Assembly (NCBI GenBank): GCA_946537305.1
Contig: CAMNFR010000011.1
Coordinates: forward strand, 1 to 53,611
DNA: 53,611 nt
Direction: 5' to 3'
Origin: an uncultured Lachnospiraceae bacterium
Lineage (GTDB): Bacteria > Bacillota > Clostridia > Lachnospirales > Lachnospiraceae
The notes under the pieces: model-generated
What the model was told of the DNA's origin: nothing
The model's database searches: none
Seen by the model: the letters and a program-made list of their open reading frames with translations, nothing else
Program-made: the position numbers and the translations under genes
Shown here: positions 1 to 9,327 of the stretch, one piece after another
Layout of the letters: every line of letters starts with the position of its first letter
How positions within the stretch are numbered: position 1 is the stretch's first letter

Positions 1-1721
1 ACCATGTAATTGCGGCCGTCACTCGCCAGTACATTCTTCTCGATCACTGTTCCGACGATGGCATACGTCTTCTCACTGTCTGTTTCAAACAGTACAGCTT
101 CCTCTGGGAATCCGGCATCTGCTACAGTCGTATCTTTGGCCGCCAGTATATTCAGGACCTCGGCATTTCCGTCGCCATCTACCTTTACAGGCACAGCATC
201 AACGACAGTATCCTTCTCCTCGATCGGCGCAATACCCACGGTAAAGGCCGTATCCGGGGTCACTTCTTTACCGTCGGCATCTTCAAAGGTGATGTCCACG
301 GCATGTACATAGCTTACGATGCCGTCCACGGCGCCGGTGATGTTTTCAATGGTCGCTTCGTCCGCCACATCCTGTACGGACATGGTGGTACCCTCCGGGA
401 ACGTGCCCGCCTCTGCAGCCACGCTGACGCTCACCTGATCGGTGTTCGCGGTAAAACTCTGCGTGTTGGCATCTTTATGCATCTTGCCATTTGACGACTC
501 ATCCGACTCTTCCTCTGTCGTATATACAGTCTTTGGCGCTTCCGTCTCTTCTATATCCACATCTGCATTTTCTGCTTCTGCCGTTGCTTCTTCGACACTC
601 TCCGCGCTTACAAAGCAGGTCACATCGTGCTGATGTGCCTTCAGTTCTGTTTCTCCGCATACCAAGTGCGCCGGATTTCCCACCAGCGTCTTATTACCGT
701 CTTCATCGGTCTCGTATTTGATCCAGCCCATCTCCTCCGGAGATTCTCCCTTGGGGCCCTTTTCATAGCATTTTTCGGTGTGCGTATGCAGTTCCAACTC
801 CCCACAGACAGCCACTTTCTTCGTCTCGAAGCATTTATCCGTGTGAGTGTGCGGTTCCTGTTCTTTCTTTTTGCAGGTCAGCGTCTTTGTGGTCTTTTTA
901 CAGTCTTCCGTGTGATTATGCTCTTCCTTGCCGCAGACCAGTTTGCTGCTTACGGTCTCCCGCTCCTCGTAGCAAGCATCTGTATGATGGTGGACCACTT
1001 CCTCCTCTACCACTTCTTCCGTTACCTCTCCGGTCTCTTCATCCGTCACCGTCTTAGTGACGGCCGGGGAGATGATCTCGCCTTCCTCGTGACCGCAGAC
1101 CAGTACGCGCCCCTTTGATTCACGGACCTCCTCATAACATTCCGTCGTATGGACGTGCTCTTCCTTACCGCAGATAATCTCTGTGGTAATCTGATAGCAG
1201 TCATCGGTATGAGTATGTCCGACGGACTCCTCCTTGCCGCAGGTCAACACTTTCTTTGTCTCATAACAGTCAGGTGTATGTTTATGTTCCTTATGCTCCT
1301 CCAACGTGCAGACAAGTACCTTCTCTGTTTTCCCATCCTCGCCTGTCGAAATGGCATAGCAGGAGTCATCGTGGGTGTGAATCACATAATCTGCCTGACC
1401 ACAGACCAATACTTTTTCTGTTTTTCCTGTATCCTTCCCATCCTGATCAAATACGGGCCGCACTTCATAACAATCCTCTGTATGTTCATGCACCTGCAGC
1501 GGGCATTCCAGAAGCACCTCTTCCCCGGCCTTCAGAGAGACACCTGGGAGCTTTAAGGCAGTATTATGATCCAGCGTGATGGCCGGAAGGATAAGAAAAT
1601 AAACCGTACAAAAAACAACACACATCGCCAGCCCGCTCAGCATCCGGCGGAGATACAAATGCTCTCTGTGCTGTTGAAGAATCTCTAGAATCCTCCTGAA
1701 TAGTTGTTCCATTCGATTCAT
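1..1721 (-). CDS. Cys/His-repeat surface protein, N-terminal part (runs off left edge)
   Basis: Read directly from the minus strand: 573 codons without a stop from an ATG at 1721 to the window edge, so the C-terminus lies outside. The start has AGGAG seven bases upstream and matches the start of the paralogue at 2685-8891 (MNRMEQLF against MNRMEKLF). Residues 27-49 form one hydrophobic segment, a signal or membrane anchor. Residues ~64-365 hold ten units of the form Cys, a few residues, His-x-His-x3-Cys-Tyr/Phe (for example HEHTEDCY, HTHDDSCY, HNHTEDCK), then acidic beta-rich sequence. By eye it is near-identical to its paralogue over long stretches. Function is unknown; extracellular, possibly metal-binding or disulfide-linked. 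Whether it also ends in a sortase motif cannot be seen. It has its own promoter at 1830-1858. Confidence 0.85.
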   Translation of the reverse strand, partial: MNRMEQLFRRILEILQQHREHLYLRRMLSGLAMCVVFCTVYFLILPAITLDHNTALKLPGVSLKAGEEVLLECPLQVHEHTEDCYEVRPVFDQDGKDTGKTEKVLVCGQADYVIHTHDDSCYAISTGEDGKTEKVLVCTLEEHKEHKHTPDCYETKKVLTCGKEESVGHTHTDDCYQITTEIICGKEEHVHTTECYEEVRESKGRVLVCGHEEGEIISPAVTKTVTDEETGEVTEEVVEEEVVHHHTDACYEERETVSSKLVCGKEEHNHTEDCKKTTKTLTCKKKEQEPHTHTDKCFETKKVAVCGELELHTHTEKCYEKGPKGESPEEMGWIKYETDEDGNKTLVGNPAHLVCGETELKAHQHDVTCFVSAESVEEATAEAENADVDIEETEAPKTVYTTEEESDESSNGKMHKDANTQSFTANTDQVSVSVAAEAGTFPEGTTMSVQDVADEATIENITGAVDGIVSYVHAVDITFEDADGKEVTPDTAFTVGIAPIEEKDTVVDAVPVKVDGDGNAEVLNILAAKDTTVADAGFPEEAVLFETDSEKTYAIVGTVIEKNVLASDGRNYM

Positions 1722-1829
1722 ATTCTATCTCCTCAATAACAACACAAGATTCCTTTCTTATAAATAAGTGTTCTTGTAAGGAGTACATCCATCAACAGAT
1801 TATTATTATAATCGCTATTTCGGACTAAA

Positions 1830-1858
1830 ATTATAACACCAATTTGTACAACCTTCAA
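1830..1858 (-). promoter_or_regulatory. Sigma-A-type promoter for the left surface-protein gene
   Basis: On the minus strand TTGAAG and TATAAT are separated by exactly 17 bases, about 110 bases before the ATG at 1721. It lies downstream of the terminator that closes the Lgt-like gene, so the left paralogue is probably transcribed on its own. Confidence 0.7.
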
Positions 1859-1917
1859 GTATTCCTCACTAAAATGTGTGACATCACGCCATAATAATCT
1901 TTCTTTTTACATTAACA

Positions 1918-1952
1918 AAGAGCTGCTTCCACCATAGGAAAGCAGCTCTTCT
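1918..1952 (-). terminator. Rho-independent terminator after the Lgt-like gene
   Basis: An inverted repeat with arms AAGAGCTGCTTTCC and GGAAGCAGCTCTT (one extra base, short loop) lies 27 bases past the stop of the Lgt-like gene. It is followed on the minus strand by CTCTTTGTT, a weak T-tract. Confidence 0.6.
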
Positions 1953-1978
1953 TATTAATTTGCTACTGGAAAAACTGA

Positions 1979-2647
1979 TCAAGCCGCACTCTTTTGATTT
2001 TTAATCAAAAATGCGTAAAGCAAAACACATCCTCCAATTATACAGGATATTACAGACCAAAAGCATCCGGCAGACATTCCAAGTGCAAATGGTACCGTAT
2101 CTCTTAACAGATTTAAGAAAAATCTTGTACCTCCGTACAAAAGCAGGAACCAGGCGTATACATACTTCCGTTGTTTATCGGATTGTATGATCTTCAACAA
2201 CACAAAAAGAAGTACGATACCGACGATCATCTCTGTGATCTGACTCGGGAACCTAACAGGTCTTCCATTCTCCTGATGCCATAAGATTCTGCCAAAACAG
2301 CATCCTGTTATCTGGCACTGAATTTTCAAAAAGACAACGGATAAACAACCTGCTGGCGCCCCAAGTACCATCATTTCCACTGGTCTGATCTTTATTAATA
2401 ATCCCAGCGGTATCATGATGAGTGGTTCAAACAAAATTGCTCCATATAACGAGAATCCTACCCACGTTCCTTCTTCGATCAGCCGCATCAACTTCGCACA
2501 GAAAACTCCGACAGGAACTACGGCAAGTGTAAAAACCACTATTTTCCAAAGAGGAAGATGCAATTTTTTATTCACCAGCAAAGAGAGTAGAAAAACAAGT
2601 ACCAAATCTCCGCCCAGAAAAAGATAAAGCAACATATCAAACAACAA
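1979..2647 (-). CDS. Lgt-like polytopic membrane protein
   Basis: A 222-residue hydrophobic protein with about seven membrane segments. It resembles short members of the prolipoprotein diacylglyceryl transferase (Lgt) superfamily: a GFSLYG segment (compare G-x-x-x-Y-G-G in Lgt), GCCFGR, then RFPSQITEM, which matches the R-x-P-x-Q-x-x-E block of Lgt. The catalytic-region tyrosine of HPxQLYE is not kept, so true lipoprotein diacylglyceryl transfer is doubtful. It lies 37 bases after the 2068-residue surface protein and probably shares its transcript; its paralogue follows on the other side. An envelope-modification role linked to these surface proteins is inference. The start at 2647 is the first Met; a second in-frame Met lies four residues in. 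Confidence 0.65.
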   Translation of the reverse strand: MLFDMLLYLFLGGDLVLVFLLSLLVNKKLHLPLWKIVVFTLAVVPVGVFCAKLMRLIEEGTWVGFSLYGAILFEPLIMIPLGLLIKIRPVEMMVLGAPAGCLSVVFLKIQCQITGCCFGRILWHQENGRPVRFPSQITEMIVGIVLLFVLLKIIQSDKQRKYVYAWFLLLYGGTRFFLNLLRDTVPFALGMSAGCFWSVISCIIGGCVLLYAFLIKNQKSAA

Positions 2648-2684
2648 CTCCTGAATAATGTACCTGTCGCTCCATTTATGCGGA

Positions 2685-5600
2685 TTATTTACCGCACTTT
2701 CTTATTATAAAGGCAATTCCCGAAATTGAAAACAGGCATATTCCCAAAAGATAGATCCATTTCACCCCGGATCCACCGGTAGCCGGCAGTTCAACACCAG
2801 GGTTGTTCGGAACAACAATTGTATAATACTCTTCCTCCGTCGATGGTTCCTTCACTTCATAGGACGTATGAATACCAGAAGCATCCACTCTAAATAGAAT
2901 TCCAGTTTCAATGGCTATATAGCCTTCCGGTGCTGACGATTCCGATAACGTATAGGTCCCAAAAGGAACATTAATGATTCCGTCGCCGAAGCTTTCATTT
3001 TTCAGGTAACCATCCTCATCGGAAGTAAGTGTATAAGACCTTCCTTCAATAGACAAGGTAAACACGGCACCTTTCAGAGGCGTCTCGCCATCCAGTTCTG
3101 TCTTCAGGACACGAACCGGGTGACTCTTTCTGGTATTGATCACCTTGACAACAACATCCCCATTCACTTCGATCTCAGTCCCATTTTGGGCTCGCATTAC
3201 AGATTTGTTCTCGTTCTCGTCATCCGCATTGGTAACATCATAAGCTTCATAGACATCAAATTCTGAATGTGGATCCTCCGTAATCGTCAAAATAGTACCG
3301 TACGGAACCTCCCTAAACACTTTCACATGATCATAGTGTACCGGGACCCCCTCTTCTTCCAGGTCTGTCCCTTCAGGGTTACCGACAAGAACGAAATCCG
3401 AATTGTAATTAGCATAAGCAGGTTCGGATGGCAAGCTTTCGAAAGATGGCGTAAAGGTAAACGGAATATCGTTGTCACCTTCCAGACCAAATACGTCTTT
3501 TTCCACTGTCACCGTATAGGTTTTCTTCTTCCACACAGCATATAGATCATGGTAAGGGTTCCTTTCATCAGCCGCAACCTTGGTCACGGTCTCCAGATTA
3601 CCATTGATCACTGCGGTATAATATCCGTCACTTTCCCCCTCTGCCTTATGATAAGTCAGGAACAGATCCTCTTCTGTCAGATCTGCAAGTACTTTTCCCG
3701 TTGGCATTGCGCCACCTTCCCCTGCCTGGCTCTCAGATACATCCTCTGAGATACGAGCCCATCCCATGAACTCATAACCATCTTTGGTCGGCGGATCCGG
3801 TATCGTTATTGATTCATTGATCTGCAGTGAATCATACGCTTCCATTGCAGCATGCCGTTCTGTCTCCACATTGTTCGGGAACCACCAGATATGTGTCGGC
3901 GTCGGTTCATCTTTCGGACCGTATTCTGCACGCAGCTGTATGGTGTACCGATACTTTGGCTCTTCTTCTGTACTTCCTTCCAGCTCTTCAACATAAGCAT
4001 TGGACTTAAGGACAGTAAATGTCTCGCCCGGATAGATCTTATGGTGTTCTCCTTCGATGTCCACATATTTTCCGGCATTCTCATCCCAGGTCTGGGGCAC
4101 CCAGTACAAAAACTGTAGGGTATCGTCCGGCGGAGTAGTTGCGCCTTGAGCGACCGTATCGGAATTATCAAGGTACAGATTCGTATCATTTGGCGCATTG
4201 GAACCGCCGTTTGCATCGTATCGCACACCAATGCCATCCGCGCCGATCAGTTCCGCTCTCCACTTTGCATACAGATCGAGTTTCCTTTTAATCCAGAAGC
4301 GCCCGTTCTGCGCATCGGAGTTACTGCCTGTACCGATGATATTGCCGTATTTGTTCAACTCATCCGTCATATCCACAGTTTGATCATAAGGAGTCGTGAC
4401 CGATGTGTCATTGAGCAGGTAATGCTCTGCGTCAAAGACCTGCGTACAGTCTTCATCCAGATACCAGCCAATAAGCTGGTACCCGCTTCTCGTTCCTGTG
4501 GGCGTACTGACTGTATCCCCGGCGGAAACACGGAAGCTCATCGCCTGATTGTCCGAGCCCCAGTCCAGCGTCGTATCTGATTCCGGCACGTTTGGATGCA
4601 GGAAGACACGATACTGATTCTGGATCCATTTTGCATAAACAGTAATACCACTCGCAGGCATCGTGTTAAAATCATATTTCACTGTACAGGCGTCATCTGC
4701 ATACCAACCGGCGAATGTATATCCTTCTTTTTCAGGCGGCGTATAATAATCGCTGCCGCCATTGTTATAGGAGCTCACATCCGCTTCATAATAGTATTCC
4801 GGCGAGGTATGGAACGCCCCTGCCTGTGAAGTTTCATTCAATCTGTTTCCGTTACCATCAAAATAAGATCCGTCAAGAAATGTAATTGGCGCTTTAATTC
4901 GATTATATCTGATATCCAGGCGGCTGTTGTAAGATACCGGAGAACCATAGATGCCGTTAGTCTGATTCAGTTCACCCACGTCAACCCATCTTCCATTATC
5001 TACACGATATTGGTACGCATAAAATCCCGTAAACTTGTCGTTGATACTAAAATTTGCATTCCCTGTTGCTACCTGGACCTTGTCAGTATAAGAGTCTCCT
5101 CCGACTACATCTTGTGTCCAGAAGTGGATTCTTCCTGCCGCTGATGCAGCGTTCCCCCAATACTCGACCGTCATATCGTCATTAAGTGGCAAGAACGCAT
5201 CTTTATAGGTCATTCTGGTACCGGTTCCGCTTGTGTTTGTGTGATTCTCATACCACCATACATCAGTATCTGTGGGCCAATTCAGTGACTCACCATAAAG
5301 TCCAATCTCGTTCTGATAGACATTCCACTGTTGTCCGGAGCCGGCTCGTTCTTCCCAGTGAGCTTCCCGAATCGTTTCTCCACTACATGCTGAGGAAGTG
5401 GAATAATAATAACTACGTGGATCGTCATGCCTTACACGCTGACCGCTATAACGAACAAATTCTGTCCCATTATAATAGCCAATATTTGATCCAAAATAAG
5501 GTGTTCTATCACCTTCCGTATACAATACAGTGCCATCTTCTCTACAAAGATACCAAGTGGTTCCAGAGCCATTTCCATATCTGTAAAACGTATACGTTAC

Positions 5601-8600
5601 TGTATTACGATCATAATAAACATTGATCACGGCATTTCCTTCCGGCGTGATCGTTACATTGGTATCGTAATCTGCACAATGGTAGCCGGTATAAGAGACC
5701 GTCTGGTCTACATTGCCTCCACCGCTTCTGGTGCCTCGGATTCTGGCATTGTAATAACGGGTTCCCGCGGAATCCCCATCCACGACCGAACTGGTTCCGT
5801 TGCTTACCGCATTGGCAATGGATCCAACCGTTCCTGTCAGTGTGAAGGATTCGCCGAAATCGTAGTTCTTTTCTTTGCCCTCGCCGGTCCCACCATTCTC
5901 CGCATAGGTATCTGTCATCCGTTCCTTCCACACGATTACAGTGTAGTTGGCAGTATCGGCTTCTGTCCACTTCGCATAGATTGTTGTATTATCCGTCAGT
6001 TCATTCCCAAAAGTGTATTCATTCCCCGGCGTACAATTCTTATCCTTGTACCAACCGCCGAAGGTATAGCCAAGGCGCGTCATCTCACCGGAAGGTTCCT
6101 GCGTCTGCTCTCCGTCTTCGATAAACTGCGGTGCATGATAGGTTGCTCCTTTGCCGTTCTCATCGAACACCAGCCAGTGTCCGTAAGGAGCGTTGACGGA
6201 TAAGGTTACATCTCCGTTAACTGTGATCTGCGTACCGTTCGGATAAGGTGCTTCGACAGTTTCCCCTTCATGTGCGGCAGATTGAATATTGGAAGCTCCC
6301 GCCGAAACATTCCATCCCATGAATGCCTGTTCGGCCGTCTCGGGGGTATAGCTCATACTGATTTCATACTCAACTGAATCATCCCCCAGTACTTTGATTA
6401 TATTGCTTCCCAAAAGGATATCCGGTGTTTCCCCGACATACGAAATGGTAATCGTTCTCACGATTTTTGCATATACATTTACGACATCGCCTTCCTGAAT
6501 CTCCAGCTGTTCCAGGTACGCTCTGACATCCTCGATTGTCTTTCCTTCCGTTTCAATGGTATAAACAGAGCCATCCGTTGAATTTACCGTACTGATAACC
6601 CAACCGTCAAACAGTTCTTTTTCTCCCAATACGCCACAGCCGGGATCAAAGACAATATCTTCAATTTCATCGGCTGTATCGTGATTTTTCACAAACACAG
6701 TTGCAATCGGTGTGTTCTTATCTTTTCCGTAAAAATTCACCGTTGCACGTGATTCATTCTCTTCCTCTCCGTCTCTAACAACAGCATAGACCGAGAATCC
6801 TGTAGCTTCGAAGCGTATAGCCTGTCCACCAACTTCAGAATTTACGACCTCTCCTTCGATTTCTTCATCCGCAAAGTGCACCACACTCAGTTGCTTGGTT
6901 TCCGCATCCGCCAGTTCAATCCTGACATCCACTGTGGTCCCGTCTTTCGGCTGATATTTCAGGCTGTGGTTATCCTTATCCACGATCTTGATATCAAACA
7001 GTCGAATGTACCCTGCACTTCCCTCTTCCATGCCAAGGGCATTTTCCGTGCCGGCCACATAGGCAGCATAAGCAGAGGAGCCTTCTATGATCTCCTCCAC
7101 TGCCAGCTCTGCATTCTCCGGAATCCCTGTCTCCGATCCATACGTCGCTGTAATTCTGTAGTTCTTCCCGTCACTTGCCAGCACGGTCTTCTCAATCGTG
7201 GTCCCGACGATGGCATACGTCTTCTCGCCATCCGCCTCGAACAGTACCGCTTCCTCCGGGAAACCAGCCTCTGCTACGGCCGTATCTTTGGCCTCCACTG
7301 TATTCATGACCTCGGCATTTCCGTCGCCATCTACTTTTACAGCTACGGAATCTACTTCATCATTTTTCTCCGCGATCGGTACAATGCCTACGGTAAAGGC
7401 TGTTTCCGGGGTCACTTCCTGGCCATCAGCATCTTCAAAGGTGATGTCCACGGCATGTACATAACTGACGGTGCCTTCCACGGCGTCGGTAATGTTTTCG
7501 ATGGTCGCTTCATCCGCCACATCCTGTACGGACATGGTGGTACCCTCCGGGAACGTGCCCGCTTCTGCAGCCACGCTCACGCTCACCTGATCGGTATCCA
7601 TCGTGAAGCTCTGTGTGCTGGCACCTTCATGCATATCGCCGTTCGGTGACACCGCTTCCTCTATCGTATATATGGTCTTCGGCGCTTTTGTTTCCTCTAT
7701 GTCCACGCCTGCATTTTCTACAGATGTTTCTCCCGTATGGTCTGCTGTTTCCGCATGCTCTTCCGCATTCGCCGCGCTTACAAAGCAGGTTTCATCATGC
7801 TGATGTTCCTTTAGTTCTGTTTCTCCGCACACTAAGTGCGCCGGATCTCCCACCAGCGTCTTATTACCGTCTTCATCGGTCTCGTATTTGATCCAGCCCA
7901 TTTCCTCCGGGGATTCTCCCTTGGGGCCTTTCTCGTAGCATTCTTCCGTATGGGTATGCAACTCGAGTTCCCCACAGACAGCTACTTTCTGCTTCTCAAA
8001 GCATTTTTTCGTGTGAGTATGCGCCTCCTGTTTCTGCTGTTTACAGGTCAGTACTCTCGTAACTGTCTTACATTCATCGGAATGCCTGTGTTCTTCCTTG
8101 CCGCATACCAGCTTGCTGCTCACAGTCTCGTGTTCTTCGTAGCAGGCATCGGTATGGTGATGGACCACTTCTTCTTCCACCACGACTTCCGTTTCCTCGC
8201 CGGTTTCCTCATCCGTCACGGTCTTTGTGACGGCGGGGGAGATCACTTCTCCCTCCTCATAATCACAGACCAGCACACGGCCCTGGGACTCACGTACCTC
8301 CTCATAGCACGCAGCAGTATGAGTGTGTTCTTCCTTTCCACAGGTAACCTCCGCTGTCACCTTATAGCAATTGCCTGTATGAGTATGTCCCTTTGATTCC
8401 TCCTTACCGCAGATCAGTACTTTCTGCGTTTTATAACACTTATCTGTGTGAGTATGCTGCTTATGCTCCTCCAGTGTGCAGATCAACACCTTCTCTTCTT
8501 TTCCATCCGCACCTGTTACGACGGTGTAGCAGGAATCATCGTGCGTATGAATCACATAATCCGCCTGCCCACAGATCAGGACTTTTTCTGTCTTACCGGT

Positions 8601-8891
8601 ATCCTTTCCGTTATCATCATACACTGGGCGTTCTTCATAACAGTCTTCCGTATGCTCATGCACCTGCATTGGACATTCCAGGAACACTTCTTCTCCGGTT
8701 TTCAGAGTAACACCGGGAAGTTTTAAAGCAGTATTGTGATCCAAGGATATTGCCGGCAATATTAGGAAATACACGGTACAAAATACGACTGTTGATGCCA
8801 GCACGCTTACCGTGCGGCGCAGCAGCCGATTTTCCCGGTGCCTTTCCAGGATCTCTAAGATCCTTTTAAATAATTTTTCCATTCTGTTCAT
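2685..8891 (-). CDS. Giant LPXTG-type surface protein with Cys/His repeats and InlB-type B repeats
   Basis: 2068 residues. The start at 8891 (MNRMEKLF) is chosen because GGGGG lies 8-12 bases upstream and the paralogue starts at the same place; the frame stays open eight codons further. Layout: basic N-terminus and hydrophobic segment 27-49; ten Cys/His units (Cys, spacer, HxHxxxC) at ~64-368; beta-rich acidic region ~435-715; InlB/Listeria-Bacteroides-type repeats near 939-977, 1387-1420, 1470-1540 and 1705-1785 (GYTFGGWYKD, GYTFAGWYAD, each ending YAKW or YAVW); a SpaA/Cna-B-like domain ~1924-2007 (ending SESSAPEGY); sortase motif LPATG at ~2034; membrane segment and basic tail RKCGK. It is thus a wall-anchored protein, probably an adhesin or surface scaffold. 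No sortase gene is in the window. The Lgt-like gene follows after 37 bases. Confidence 0.85.
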   Translation of the reverse strand: MNRMEKLFKRILEILERHRENRLLRRTVSVLASTVVFCTVYFLILPAISLDHNTALKLPGVTLKTGEEVFLECPMQVHEHTEDCYEERPVYDDNGKDTGKTEKVLICGQADYVIHTHDDSCYTVVTGADGKEEKVLICTLEEHKQHTHTDKCYKTQKVLICGKEESKGHTHTGNCYKVTAEVTCGKEEHTHTAACYEEVRESQGRVLVCDYEEGEVISPAVTKTVTDEETGEETEVVVEEEVVHHHTDACYEEHETVSSKLVCGKEEHRHSDECKTVTRVLTCKQQKQEAHTHTKKCFEKQKVAVCGELELHTHTEECYEKGPKGESPEEMGWIKYETDEDGNKTLVGDPAHLVCGETELKEHQHDETCFVSAANAEEHAETADHTGETSVENAGVDIEETKAPKTIYTIEEAVSPNGDMHEGASTQSFTMDTDQVSVSVAAEAGTFPEGTTMSVQDVADEATIENITDAVEGTVSYVHAVDITFEDADGQEVTPETAFTVGIVPIAEKNDEVDSVAVKVDGDGNAEVMNTVEAKDTAVAEAGFPEEAVLFEADGEKTYAIVGTTIEKTVLASDGKNYRITATYGSETGIPENAELAVEEIIEGSSAYAAYVAGTENALGMEEGSAGYIRLFDIKIVDKDNHSLKYQPKDGTTVDVRIELADAETKQLSVVHFADEEIEGEVVNSEVGGQAIRFEATGFSVYAVVRDGEEENESRATVNFYGKDKNTPIATVFVKNHDTADEIEDIVFDPGCGVLGEKELFDGWVISTVNSTDGSVYTIETEGKTIEDVRAYLEQLEIQEGDVVNVYAKIVRTITISYVGETPDILLGSNIIKVLGDDSVEYEISMSYTPETAEQAFMGWNVSAGASNIQSAAHEGETVEAPYPNGTQITVNGDVTLSVNAPYGHWLVFDENGKGATYHAPQFIEDGEQTQEPSGEMTRLGYTFGGWYKDKNCTPGNEYTFGNELTDNTTIYAKWTEADTANYTVIVWKERMTDTYAENGGTGEGKEKNYDFGESFTLTGTVGSIANAVSNGTSSVVDGDSAGTRYYNARIRGTRSGGGNVDQTVSYTGYHCADYDTNVTITPEGNAVINVYYDRNTVTYTFYRYGNGSGTTWYLCREDGTVLYTEGDRTPYFGSNIGYYNGTEFVRYSGQRVRHDDPRSYYYSTSSACSGETIREAHWEERAGSGQQWNVYQNEIGLYGESLNWPTDTDVWWYENHTNTSGTGTRMTYKDAFLPLNDDMTVEYWGNAASAAGRIHFWTQDVVGGDSYTDKVQVATGNANFSINDKFTGFYAYQYRVDNGRWVDVGELNQTNGIYGSPVSYNSRLDIRYNRIKAPITFLDGSYFDGNGNRLNETSQAGAFHTSPEYYYEADVSSYNNGGSDYYTPPEKEGYTFAGWYADDACTVKYDFNTMPASGITVYAKWIQNQYRVFLHPNVPESDTTLDWGSDNQAMSFRVSAGDTVSTPTGTRSGYQLIGWYLDEDCTQVFDAEHYLLNDTSVTTPYDQTVDMTDELNKYGNIIGTGSNSDAQNGRFWIKRKLDLYAKWRAELIGADGIGVRYDANGGSNAPNDTNLYLDNSDTVAQGATTPPDDTLQFLYWVPQTWDENAGKYVDIEGEHHKIYPGETFTVLKSNAYVEELEGSTEEEPKYRYTIQLRAEYGPKDEPTPTHIWWFPNNVETERHAAMEAYDSLQINESITIPDPPTKDGYEFMGWARISEDVSESQAGEGGAMPTGKVLADLTEEDLFLTYHKAEGESDGYYTAVINGNLETVTKVAADERNPYHDLYAVWKKKTYTVTVEKDVFGLEGDNDIPFTFTPSFESLPSEPAYANYNSDFVLVGNPEGTDLEEEGVPVHYDHVKVFREVPYGTILTITEDPHSEFDVYEAYDVTNADDENENKSVMRAQNGTEIEVNGDVVVKVINTRKSHPVRVLKTELDGETPLKGAVFTLSIEGRSYTLTSDEDGYLKNESFGDGIINVPFGTYTLSESSAPEGYIAIETGILFRVDASGIHTSYEVKEPSTEEEYYTIVVPNNPGVELPATGGSGVKWIYLLGICLFSISGIAFIIRKCGK
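7152..8891. repeat. Long duplication: 5' part of the giant gene copied at 1-1721
   Basis: The 5' ~1.7 kb of this gene and the segment 1-1721 are collinear in the same orientation, with long near-identical stretches (for example 361-420 against 7513-7572) and a small indel that shifts the offset from 7170 to about 7152. Two large paralogues therefore sit in direct orientation about 7.2 kb apart, a substrate for recombination that would delete the Lgt-like gene and fuse the paralogues. Confidence 0.8.
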
Positions 8892-9327
8892 AGGCAAATC
8901 CCCCGCTAAAAACATGTTACAATTTTTCTTTAAGGACTCTTTCGGTTTAAAGCTTAATCTTTGCTTTCAATGACAATTACTGACTTGATTATAATCATTT
9001 GACATCGAAGCATGCGTCAAAAAAAATACAGTTCTGCCAATATAATATCATCCTATTAAACGCTTTCAAAACGACGCAATTAGTCCTTTTTCTAATATTC
9101 GACTACATTATGCGCGCAACAATCCATTCTCGTAATATTTTATCAGATTAGCAGGGGGGATTCAAGTATTCTATTCTTATTATTGTGTGAATATTGTGTG
9201 TGTATTTTGAAAATTTCGCCTATTTTTTTCTTCGTATATAAAAAAACAAATGACAAGGGGACGCACCTGATGTCACATTACGTGCAATGTGACATCAGGT
9301 GCGTCCCCTTGTCATACCCCTTGTTAT
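8892..9327. other. 436-base AT-rich gene-free stretch
   Basis: No convincing gene. On the minus strand a TATAAT (8988-8993) about 95 bases upstream of the giant gene is a possible -10 box, but the nearest TTGACG is 21 bases away, so the promoter is only tentative. The right end holds the 30-base perfect inverted repeat at 9250-9315. The remaining ~250 bases show only AT-rich sequence. Confidence 0.5.
9250..9315. repeat. Perfect 30-base inverted repeat with 6-base loop
   Basis: Arms 9250-9279 and 9286-9315 are exact reverse complements, with the loop ACGTGC. The core reads GGGGACGCACC with TGTCACATT nearest the loop. It begins 12 bases past the stop of the DapF-like gene and may stop its transcription, but the arms are much longer than a normal terminator and no strong T-tract follows on the minus strand. 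It resembles the other GGGAC palindromes in this window. Confidence 0.85.

Noticed and set aside
7750-8700. Short regular repeats that could suggest a CRISPR array
   Set aside because: They are codon-level repeats of Cys/His protein units with variable spacing inside an open reading frame, not identical repeats with unique spacers.
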